DNA of 14,689 nt. It comes from an uncultured Clostridia bacterium (GTDB lineage Bacteria; Bacillota; Clostridia; Oscillospirales; Acutalibacteraceae). The position numbers were made by a program, and so were the translations under genes. Shown here in pieces: positions 8,177-14,088 of this stretch. Position 1 is the stretch's first letter; each line of letters begins with the position of its first letter. The notes under the pieces are model-generated. The model ran no database searches, was not told the origin of the DNA, and saw only the letters and a list, made by a program, of their open reading frames with translations. The stretch lies in the NCBI GenBank assembly GCA_937884975.1, contig CAKZZS010000018.1, positions 1 through 14,689 of the forward strand, given 5' to 3'.

Positions 8177-8251
8177 GAATTCCTTTCGTTAATAATGTGT
8201 TTTTATTTTCAGTAGCAACATCGAAAACACATTCGCCCGAAACGGAAATTC
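8177..8251 (-). promoter_or_regulatory. Leader RNA hairpin sequestering the metY ribosome-binding site
   Basis: In the minus-strand RNA two nested stems can form. The inner stem pairs AATGTGTTTT (8224-8233) perfectly with AAAACACATT (8194-8203) around a 20-nt loop. The outer stem pairs GAATTTCCGTTTCG (8238-8251) with CGAAAGGAATTC (8177-8188), giving 12 pairs with a bulged T and a bulged G. The latter segment contains the metY Shine-Dalgarno AAAGGA. The left arms lie within the cysteine-rich small ORF, and its stop codon lies in the loop. No U-tract follows, so this would act on translation initiation or RNA stability, not as an intrinsic terminator. The pairing is seen by eye; energies were not computed. 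Confidence 0.6.
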
Positions 8252-8283
8252 TGTCTTAATAATCTTATAAATAATTGTTTCAT
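8209..8283 (-). CDS. Cysteine-rich leader peptide upstream of metY (24 aa)
   Basis: A 24-codon open frame, ATG to TGA, starts about 27 nt after the predicted transcription start and ends 35 nt before the metY ATG. The peptide begins MKQLFIRLLR and ends GRMCFRCCY; cysteines are residues 19, 22 and 23. AGGT (8291-8294) precedes the ATG by 7 bases, a partial ribosome site. The middle is basic and aromatic (RQNFRFGR). Its cysteine codons sit on the left arm and loop of a hairpin that can hide the metY ribosome site. Placing cysteine codons before cysteine-synthesis genes is the logic of classical leader-peptide attenuation; polycysteine leader ORFs acting as cysteine-responsive attenuators are known from mycobacteria. 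Expression is not proven, and a chance ORF this short is possible. Confidence 0.6.
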   Translation of the reverse strand: MKQLFIRLLRQNFRFGRMCFRCCY

Positions 8284-8287
8284 TTCA

Positions 8288-8332
8288 ATTACCTACCAAA
8301 CAAGTATGTTGGTGGTATTATAACACCACTAA
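8288..8332. promoter_or_regulatory. Operator-like repeats, candidate Rrf2 binding site
   Basis: On the plus strand TTGGTGGTATTA (8309-8320) and TAACACCACTAA (8321-8332) form a 24-base palindrome matching at 10 of 12 positions. It is centred on the -10 box. A third related half-site, ATTACCTACCAA (8288-8299; TTGGTAGGTAAT on the other strand), lies just downstream of the predicted transcription start. A repressor bound here would block RNA polymerase. The only regulator in the window, the Rrf2 protein encoded at the end of this operon, is the natural candidate. The assignment rests on position and symmetry; I have not matched it to a published motif. Confidence 0.6.
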
Positions 8333-8345
8333 CTTATTATGTCAA
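8317..8345 (-). promoter_or_regulatory. Consensus sigma-A promoter of the metY-cysK-rrf2 operon
   Basis: On the minus strand there is a perfect TTGACA (-35, 8340-8345), a 17-base spacer and a perfect TATAAT (-10, 8317-8322). Transcription should begin near 8310, giving a leader of about 137 nt before metY. A promoter this strong needs tight repression, consistent with the palindrome that overlaps its -10 box. Confidence 0.9.
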
Positions 8346-8374
8346 TAGGTAAATTAAAAAATTTTCAAAAAAAA

Positions 8375-8408
8375 CGGAGGGAATGGCGTTGCGCCTTACT
8401 TCCCTCCG
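8375..8408 (-). terminator. Terminator after the GH51-PAP2-unknown operon
   Basis: CGGAGGGAA (8375-8383) pairs with TTCCCTCCG (8400-8408). The internal GGCG/CGCC can add a second short stem. On the minus strand eight Ts follow; on the plus strand five Ts follow. It lies 4 bases beyond the stop of the 180-aa gene and isolates that operon from the metY promoter. Confidence 0.92.
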
Positions 8409-8412
8409 GTTT

Positions 8413-8955
8413 TTATGCCAATTCAATAAACACCGATTCCTCCACGTCAAATTCCTTTGAAATCGGCGTGCAAACTATCCAAGCATAGATAAAGCGGTTA
8501 TCATTTTCATCAAGTTCGCTTGCATTTTTTACTATCGAATAAAGTAATCCGTATTTTTCACACGAAACGGCAAAAGAATGCTTCATTGGTCCATAGAAGC
8601 TTTTTTTATTAAAATCATAATCCGTATCAAATCCAATACAGGAAATGCTGAATTCGCTGTTATGGTATTCCTGCATAACGGTATTTTCATCCGAATCGTA
8701 AAATTTAAAGCCGCTTATCTCCCCGACCTTTATTTCAAGGCGGTCTCCGACAGAGTAACCGAGAGTATCAATAATAATTCTATGTATTCGAGCTTTTAAT
8801 CCGTTTCTGAAAGTATAATCCTTTGAGCTGTAATCGAACTCAATTCTATTTCCCGAACTGGAAATATATACTTCTCCCACGGGAGTTTCAAATGCTTTGG
8901 TTTTGATACTTTTATCGGCATATCCGCAGTTTATCGGATAATTTTCAATTATCAT
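8413..8955 (-). CDS. Hypothetical protein, 180 aa
   Basis: I do not recognise this protein. It is a soluble-looking, acidic and aromatic 180-residue chain (begins MIIENYPINCGYADK, ends EESVFIELA) with no signal peptide or membrane segment, and several beta-strand-like stretches (EVYISSSGNRIEFDY, RLEIKVGEISGFKFYD, FSISCIGFDTDYDF). The frame is open further upstream to 9045 with a TTG start, but that would overlap the PAP2 gene by 74 bases, so the first ATG, 16 bases after the PAP2 stop, is preferred. No clear ribosome site precedes it, so translation is probably coupled to PAP2. It is last in the operon before a strong terminator. Confidence 0.7.
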   Translation of the reverse strand: MIIENYPINCGYADKSIKTKAFETPVGEVYISSSGNRIEFDYSSKDYTFRNGLKARIHRIIIDTLGYSVGDRLEIKVGEISGFKFYDSDENTVMQEYHNSEFSISCIGFDTDYDFNKKSFYGPMKHSFAVSCEKYGLLYSIVKNASELDENDNRFIYAWIVCTPISKEFDVEESVFIELA

Positions 8956-8971
8956 AGTTATTAAAAATGTT

Positions 8972-9970
8972 TTACTTAACCTTTTTAAAATGCGAGCCCT
9001 TGCAAATGAATATTTCCCGTACAAGAAGCATTGACACAAATGCAAACGTTCCGCCGACGAGTACGTCGCTGAAGAAATGAGCGCCGACCATAATACGGCT
9101 TACGGCAACTATTCCCGTATAAACTATCGGGCAAACCCAAAGAAGAATTTTTGCGCGTTTACTCTTGATTTTAAGAGCGTCAATGAGCATTATAAGCCCG
9201 TAGCTCATTCCTGCAGAGCAGGTATGACCGCTCGGGAAAGACTTGCACGCGTCGGTCGAACCGTAAAACCATTTAAGGTAATCCTTGTCGGGTTGGCCGC
9301 TCGGCTCATACCAGCGTTTAAAGTTTTTAAAGCCGCCGATAAGCTTTGCGCTTTCGGTATTCATCGCCCTGTATCTCGGTCTGCCCATAGGAACCTTGAT
9401 AATATTTACAAGTCCGTTTGAAATTGCCGCCATAACAATAACCGCAATTGCAAACATAAGAAGCGCTTTAATTGTTTCGTCCTTCATATTTCTTACCGCA
9501 AAGGTTGCAAAGAAGCAAAGTATGCAGCCGAGGAAAAGCATTGAGGTTTTAATATATGTTTCGCCTAAAGCGTCTTCGGCAAAAATTGTCAGTATGTATC
9601 TTGTAACGTCATTAAAAAAGGTATAGTATGACGCAACGCCGCAGCAAACGCAGACAACCGCAATAATGTATTTCCACAGTTCGTCCTTTATGCGCAAAAG
9701 CGAATTCCAGAAGAGAATGTGAAACGCAAAGCCGAGCATAAGATAAACCGGCGCGCAGCCCACTGTTTCAAACATTCTGCCGAAAACATCATCGGCAAAA
9801 TACTGACCCTTCGGCAATGAAAACTTTGTTAAAATACTGCTGACCTGAAGGTCGGTAAAGGTTGCAATTAAAAGCAGCCATCCAAAGATAAAAATGAAAA
9901 GGCATATTGCAAGCACGGTTTGCCTGCTCATATAAAAGCCCTTGTTTTTTTCTGTTTTAGTCTTTGACAT
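8972..9970 (-). CDS. PAP2-superfamily membrane phosphatase
   Basis: This 332-residue membrane protein has about seven hydrophobic segments, starting at residue 17. The three PAP2 phosphatase motifs are present: KVPMGRPRYR at 192-201 (motif 1, but with tyrosine where the family usually has the proline of K-x6-RP), SFPSGHT at 244-250 (motif 2) and SRIMVGAHFFSD at 291-302 (motif 3, with the nucleophile-type H298 and D302). Likely substrates are lipid phosphates such as undecaprenyl pyrophosphate or phosphatidate, but none can be chosen from the sequence. GGAGG lies 8 bases before the ATG, and only 16 bases separate the gene from the arabinofuranosidase stop, so the two are co-transcribed. Confidence 0.92.
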   Translation of the reverse strand: MSKTKTEKNKGFYMSRQTVLAICLFIFIFGWLLLIATFTDLQVSSILTKFSLPKGQYFADDVFGRMFETVGCAPVYLMLGFAFHILFWNSLLRIKDELWKYIIAVVCVCCGVASYYTFFNDVTRYILTIFAEDALGETYIKTSMLFLGCILCFFATFAVRNMKDETIKALLMFAIAVIVMAAISNGLVNIIKVPMGRPRYRAMNTESAKLIGGFKNFKRWYEPSGQPDKDYLKWFYGSTDACKSFPSGHTCSAGMSYGLIMLIDALKIKSKRAKILLWVCPIVYTGIVAVSRIMVGAHFFSDVLVGGTFAFVSMLLVREIFICKGSHFKKVK

Positions 9971-9986
9971 TTTCTTTTTCCTCCGC

Positions 9987-12245
9987 TTATTTAATTTTTC
10001 TTCTTTTTATAAGTCTTATAATAATAAAAACAATCAGTATAAACAGTACCAGCGCTGCAGCAACACCTGCCGTAATTGCCTTAACGGCAACGGGAATGTA
10101 TTTTCCCTGCGCTTCGGGTACAAAATCGGGCGTCGAATAAAAGCCGCTTCCGTCATTCTCCCCGTAAGCAATTCTTATTACATTAACGCTGAACTTATCC
10201 GTTTTTACCTCAACAACCGAATCGTTGACATTTAATTCCTTTTCCTTCGGGACAACATAAGTCTTTCCGACCTCGTTGCATGCAGCCTTGTAATCCTCAC
10301 CGAGGTAAATGTTTGACGCTCGGTTTACATCAAAGCCCGTCAAATCAAGCGTGACTGTTTTGTTCTTTCCGCTCGCATTTACGAGCTTTACATAAACCGT
10401 CTGCGCGTCCTCGTCAACCGTAACGCTTTCATACATATCCTTCTCAACAAAGGTTTTGCCGTCCTTAAGCTCGGTTTTAATGTACTTATTACCCGTATTA
10501 TTTGAAAAAAGAGTCTGCACAAAATAGCTCGGCGTGAGAACAACATTTTGTGAATCAAACCAGATAAGGTTTATATCCCAACTCTGCGAGTTGACTTTAG
10601 CAAATGTCGGCGCGAATGAGGACATGGCGACAATATCGCCGTTTCTTTCAAAGCCTGTCAGGAAACCTGCTTCCTCAACCGCTTCCCAGATATTTGATTT
10701 TGTCTGGAGAGTGCCGTAGCCGTCGCTCGTTGCGGCGTACTCGCCGATAAACACCCTTGCGCCGTTTCGGTCAAAGCTATCATATCTCTCGTTATGAGAG
10801 AAAAGATAACTCTCCTTCGTATAGTAATGCTCATCAACCACCGTATCGGCATACTTTTCGTTAATTGTTTTCCACGCGTAGTCGTAATCGTCGCCCTCAA
10901 GCCAGCCGCCTGCTGAAGAAATAACGGTTATTTCGGGATATTTTTCTTTAACAGCCTTGTAAATCGCGTCAAAATTCCTGAAATAAACCTCGCCGGCATT
11001 CTCGTTTCCCAAACCGATGTATTTCAGGTTAAACGGTTCCTTGCTTCCGTTTTCAATTCTCTTTTTGCCCCAAACGGTTGTTTCGTCGCCGTTGGCATAT
11101 TCTATTAAATCAAAAATGTCCTGAATATAGGCGTCAAATTCCTTTGTACCGGGAGTGAGCGCAATACTTTTGATATATTTCTCAAATTCCTCTTTTGAGA
11201 TTTCGCCGTTTTCATACGCCCATCTTCTTCCGCCGTAGTCATTCCTGCCCTGACAGGTAAGAGCAACATTCAGAATCGGGACAGGCTCGGCTCCGATATC
11301 CGCGCAAAGCTGGAAATACTCATGATAACCCATAGCGGAGGTGTTTATATACTGCCTGCCGTTCCAGTCATCGCGCCAGAGATTTTCGGACTGTTCGCGG
11401 TTTTCAAGCGGACCTATCGTCTTTTTCCAGTCATAATTCTTGTTTATGTCTGTTCCCTCGCAAAGACAACCGCCTGGGAAACGGATAAACGCAGGCTTCA
11501 AGGTGTTTAGAGCCTCATACAAATCCTCACGAAGCGTGACGTATTTCCATTTTTCACTGCCGTAGCCGTGAGAGGATTTCGGAATAAGCTCAACAAAATC
11601 AATATAGAATGTGCCTTTCCCCTCAATTAAAAAGTTCAGACCGCCGTCTTCGGTTTTTTCGCTCACAAGCTCGGCTTCAACCTTTTTCCACCTTTTATCG
11701 GAACCGATATCAATATCAACAGTATTATCTCTTGTGATGAAATTACAGATAGAAACACCGACTGTGCCCTCAAAATCCTCATTTATAACATAGCAGGAAA
11801 AATCATATTTCTCCCCTGCCTTAAAGCCCATATCGGGAGTATTCGCCTTATCCGAATTATAGTCATAGGTTTTGTAATTATAGTATTCGGGGAAGCCGAT
11901 ATTTCTTACCTTACCCTCGCCGTCAACGGTTATTTTAAGGGAATACCTGTTATTTTTATTAAGCGGATAGTCCCTTGTGACCTCGCATTCACAGTTTTCA
12001 AACTGCCAATTCGCTTCACGGTTATAGAAATACTCAAATGAGTTATTATTTACAAGATTTGAAACAAGTCCGCCGTCACAGGCGTATGAAATATCCTCAA
12101 TAAAAGCGCCGTAAAGCATTTCGGAAATATCATACTTTTCATTATCGGGAGAAATTTTAATTGTATAATCGCCCTTTGCAAACGCCGTTACAACAGCTGA
12201 CAACGCGACAAACAGACACAAAATAAGTGAAACAGCTTTTTTCAT
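9987..12245 (-). CDS. Secreted, membrane-anchored GH51 alpha-L-arabinofuranosidase
   Basis: This 752-residue enzyme is predicted to release L-arabinofuranosyl residues from arabinoxylan or arabinan side chains. Residues 1-23 are a signal peptide (ending AFA). Residues about 75-220 resemble a CBM4/9-like carbohydrate-binding insert. The catalytic barrel follows (FIRFPGGC at 253-260), with the acid/base E415 in GLGNENAG and the nucleophile E502 in FIGEYAATS. The GFERNGDIVAMSSFAPTF stretch (531-548) is typical of the GH51 branch that includes plant enzymes. Residues about 717-745 are a transmembrane helix followed by RRKIK, so the enzyme should sit on the outer face of the membrane. AAAGGAGGG precedes the ATG by 5 bases. 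It heads the GH51-PAP2-unknown operon, and the stop is 16 bases from PAP2. Confidence 0.93.
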   Translation of the reverse strand: MKKAVSLILCLFVALSAVVTAFAKGDYTIKISPDNEKYDISEMLYGAFIEDISYACDGGLVSNLVNNNSFEYFYNREANWQFENCECEVTRDYPLNKNNRYSLKITVDGEGKVRNIGFPEYYNYKTYDYNSDKANTPDMGFKAGEKYDFSCYVINEDFEGTVGVSICNFITRDNTVDIDIGSDKRWKKVEAELVSEKTEDGGLNFLIEGKGTFYIDFVELIPKSSHGYGSEKWKYVTLREDLYEALNTLKPAFIRFPGGCLCEGTDINKNYDWKKTIGPLENREQSENLWRDDWNGRQYINTSAMGYHEYFQLCADIGAEPVPILNVALTCQGRNDYGGRRWAYENGEISKEEFEKYIKSIALTPGTKEFDAYIQDIFDLIEYANGDETTVWGKKRIENGSKEPFNLKYIGLGNENAGEVYFRNFDAIYKAVKEKYPEITVISSAGGWLEGDDYDYAWKTINEKYADTVVDEHYYTKESYLFSHNERYDSFDRNGARVFIGEYAATSDGYGTLQTKSNIWEAVEEAGFLTGFERNGDIVAMSSFAPTFAKVNSQSWDINLIWFDSQNVVLTPSYFVQTLFSNNTGNKYIKTELKDGKTFVEKDMYESVTVDEDAQTVYVKLVNASGKNKTVTLDLTGFDVNRASNIYLGEDYKAACNEVGKTYVVPKEKELNVNDSVVEVKTDKFSVNVIRIAYGENDGSGFYSTPDFVPEAQGKYIPVAVKAITAGVAAALVLFILIVFIIIRLIKRRKIK

Positions 12246-12273
12246 TTTCTCCCTCCTTTAAAATAATATAATT

Positions 12274-12302
12274 ATTCTATCACATATCTCCCTTTTTTAC
12301 AA
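12274..12302 (-). promoter_or_regulatory. Candidate promoter for the GH51 operon inside the phosphatase gene end
   Basis: On the minus strand TTGTAA (-35, 12297-12302) and TAGAAT (-10, 12274-12279) are spaced by 17 bases, with an extended TGA before the -10. Transcription would start near 12267, giving a leader of about 22 nt for the arabinofuranosidase. The -35 lies within the last codons of the upstream phosphatase gene, so GH51 may be expressed from this site and by read-through. Confidence 0.55.
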
Positions 12303-12753
12303 CATCAAAAAGAGCGCGACAGCCTTTAATAATATCGTTATAGCAAAGTGAAAAATCCCTTGTATACCATGGGTCGGAAACCTCGCCGCCCGAGCAGTAA
12401 TCCAAAAGAAGTCGGATTTTATTTTCACTGTCAAAACCGAAAATCCTTTTCATTGAACGGAGGTTTTCGTTATCCATTCCTATAAACAAATCAAATTTAT
12501 CATAGTCGCCTTTTTCAAGAAGGCAGGCGCGTTTATCACTGTCAAAAGAAATTTTATGCCTTATAAGCTCCTCTCTTGCAGGCGGAAAAATGGGATTTCC
12601 CTGCCCTCGCCATATTTCATCGGTATGAGTCGCCCTTGAGCAGACCAAAAAATCTTTTTCACAGCCGTTTTTAATAAGTATATCCTTAAAAATGAACTCC
12701 GCCATCGGTGAACGGCAAATGTTACCGTGGCAGACAAAACAAATTCTAATCAT
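12280..12753 (-). CDS. Low-molecular-weight protein tyrosine phosphatase
   Basis: This 157-residue cytoplasmic phosphatase has the full LMW-PTP signature at its N-terminus: the P-loop CHGNICRS (nucleophile C8, R14) and the general acid D127 in VSDPWYT. Length is normal for the family (about 150-160 aa). An earlier in-frame ATG at 12774 would add seven residues, but AAAGGTG lies 6 bases before the ATG at 12753 and the P-loop position fits that start. In Gram-positive bacteria such enzymes reverse tyrosine phosphorylation of capsule or stress regulators, but no partner kinase is visible here. It follows the tautomerase gene across a hairpin at 12775-12800 and may be partly separately controlled. 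Confidence 0.95.
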   Translation of the reverse strand: MIRICFVCHGNICRSPMAEFIFKDILIKNGCEKDFLVCSRATHTDEIWRGQGNPIFPPAREELIRHKISFDSDKRACLLEKGDYDKFDLFIGMDNENLRSMKRIFGFDSENKIRLLLDYCSGGEVSDPWYTRDFSLCYNDIIKGCRALFDVVKKGDM

Positions 12754-12774
12754 TTTTTCACCTTTAAATATCAT

Positions 12775-12800
12775 AAGACGCAGACAAAAGCCTGCGTCTT
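12775..12800 (-). terminator. Intra-operon hairpin between tautomerase and phosphatase genes
   Basis: AAGACGCAG and CTGCGTCTT form a perfect 9-bp stem with an 8-base loop. In the minus direction it is followed by ATGATATTT, not a run of Ts, so termination is probably weak or partial. It sits between the tautomerase stop and the phosphatase ribosome site (AAAGGTG), and may act as a partial terminator or as a 3' stabiliser of the upstream message. Confidence 0.6.
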
Positions 12801-12807
12801 AACAGAT

Positions 12808-13152
12808 TTAAAACATAAAGCCGTTATAGCCCCATTTATCCGAATACTCGAATTTCACATAGGACCTGTCGGGAGGAACAGAAGCGATTTCGGAAATAAT
12901 ACTGCATATCTCCTGTGTTACTCTTTCACAGTCCGATTTATTCGCGGAGCCTAAAATGGCAACCTCGGTAAATGCCGTCGGAAAATCGTTATTACCCTTG
13001 AAATAAAGATGACAATTATCCTCGATATTTACCATAAGATATGCTTCGCTTTTCCCCGGAAAAAGCGAAATCGCCTTTCCGAGCCTTGTCTTAATCTGTT
13101 CAATTTTTTCTTCATTTAATGAACTGCTGACTTTAACATTGATATACGGCAT
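12808..13152 (-). CDS. MIF-family tautomerase (macrophage migration inhibitory factor homologue)
   Basis: This 114-residue protein matches the length and layout of MIF/D-dopachrome tautomerase (about 115 aa). Pro2, which becomes the catalytic N-terminal proline after Met removal, is present (MPYINVKV). The active-site lysine of the family is matched by K34 in the FPGKSEAY stretch. The second half aligns by eye with MIF: IASVPPDRSYVKFEYSD corresponds to the LRISPDRVYINYYDM region, and the tail WGYNGFMF to VGWNNSTFA. The CxxC of vertebrate MIF is absent. AAGGAGAG precedes the ATG by 6 bases and abuts the stop of the NYN gene, only 12 bases upstream. The enzymatic substrate in bacteria is unknown; phenylpyruvate-type keto-enol tautomerisation is the family activity. 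Confidence 0.85.
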   Translation of the reverse strand: MPYINVKVSSSLNEEKIEQIKTRLGKAISLFPGKSEAYLMVNIEDNCHLYFKGNNDFPTAFTEVAILGSANKSDCERVTQEICSIISEIASVPPDRSYVKFEYSDKWGYNGFMF

Positions 13153-13164
13153 AGTTGTCTCTCC

Positions 13165-14076
13165 TTATTTTTTAAGTTTTTTATGAATGACGGCGTTATC
13201 ACCTTCAACTGTAACGCCCATAATGCTCTGTAAAAACTTTTTCATTGAGCTGTATCCGAAATCCTTGACATTGAAATGCGGAAACTGCTTAACAATATTC
13301 GTCTTAAGCAAACCGATATTTATTGATTTGTCTTTAGAAGCAAGGCGCAGCGAATCAATGTATTCATAAACCTTGATACTGTCCACTCTCGCTCCTCTGA
13401 CAAGCACCTTCGTATCCCTTTCATAGGTTTCAATATTATCAAAATCGTTAAGGAATTTTGAAAACCTTGAATAACCGTAGTTTCTTTCATCAAAACCGGG
13501 ATATTTGTTTTTAAGAAAAGCCTTAAGCTGACTCGTATAAACCTCGCCGCTTTCCGAACGGATATAGTCCTCAATTGAATCAGCGATTTTCTTTTTATCC
13601 GTAACAACGGAATCCGAATTGTTACCGTCTGCGTCATCCTCAATTGCGTCAAGGAACTTAAATTCACTGCACGCGTTTACAAATGCGGTCGGCGTTTTCT
13701 GCTCGCCCATACCGATAACGAATTTTCCTGCTTCACGAAGCTTATTTGCGATAGATGTGAAATCACTGTCACTCGTTGCAATGCAAAAAGCATCAAGATA
13801 ATCATTCCTGTAAAGAATATCCATTGCGTCAATAATCATTGCAGAGTCGGTTGCGTTTTTACCCTTTGTAAACGGAAACTGCTGAATTGCGGTAAGGCTG
13901 TGCTCAACAAGCACCTTCTGCCACTCGCCTGTTCTGGTTGAAGACCAGTCGGCATAAACGCGGCGATATGTAACCGTTCCCTTCTTGGCAAGCTCGTCAA
14001 AAATTGTTTTGATATACTTAGCTGAAATGTTGTCAGCGTCAATAAGTAAAGCAATTTTCATATTATTTGCACTCAT
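13165..14076 (-). CDS. NYN (PIN-like) domain protein with two LOTUS/OST-HTH RNA-binding domains
   Basis: This 303-residue protein is a predicted RNase or RNA-binding factor. Residues about 6-142 form an NYN domain of the PIN-like nuclease superfamily. The acidic residues expected at the metal site are present: D13 and D15 in LLIDADN, D77 in KNATDSAM, and D103/D105 in ATSDSDF. Two tandem LOTUS (OST-HTH) domains follow at about 160-228 (KKIADSIEDYI...YGYSRFSKFL) and 232-300 (IKVYEYIDSL...FGYSSMKKFL). LOTUS domains bind RNA, with G-rich or G-quadruplex RNA reported in the family. Eukaryotic MARF1 combines the same two domain types. GAGGTG lies 8 bases before the first ATG. The gene is sandwiched, with 12-base gaps, between a membrane protein and the tautomerase. 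The RNA target is unknown. Confidence 0.93.
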   Translation of the reverse strand: MSANNMKIALLIDADNISAKYIKTIFDELAKKGTVTYRRVYADWSSTRTGEWQKVLVEHSLTAIQQFPFTKGKNATDSAMIIDAMDILYRNDYLDAFCIATSDSDFTSIANKLREAGKFVIGMGEQKTPTAFVNACSEFKFLDAIEDDADGNNSDSVVTDKKKIADSIEDYIRSESGEVYTSQLKAFLKNKYPGFDERNYGYSRFSKFLNDFDNIETYERDTKVLVRGARVDSIKVYEYIDSLRLASKDKSINIGLLKTNIVKQFPHFNVKDFGYSSMKKFLQSIMGVTVEGDNAVIHKKLKK

Positions 14077-14088
14077 AAATAATCACCT

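Noticed and set aside
8174..8310. SAM riboswitch or T-box in the metY leader
   Set aside because: No T-box consensus sequence, no S-box-like core and no terminator U-tract were recognised; the leader is better explained by the small ORF and the ribosome-site hairpin.
8413..9045. Longer version of the unknown protein starting at 9045
   Set aside because: It uses a TTG start, overlaps the PAP2 gene by 74 bases, and its extra 30 residues mirror PAP2 coding sequence in another frame.
12754..12774. Earlier ATG for the tyrosine phosphatase at 12774
   Set aside because: The ATG at 12753 has AAAGGTG at ideal spacing, and the upstream ATG borders the hairpin with no ribosome site. The P-loop position also fits the shorter form.
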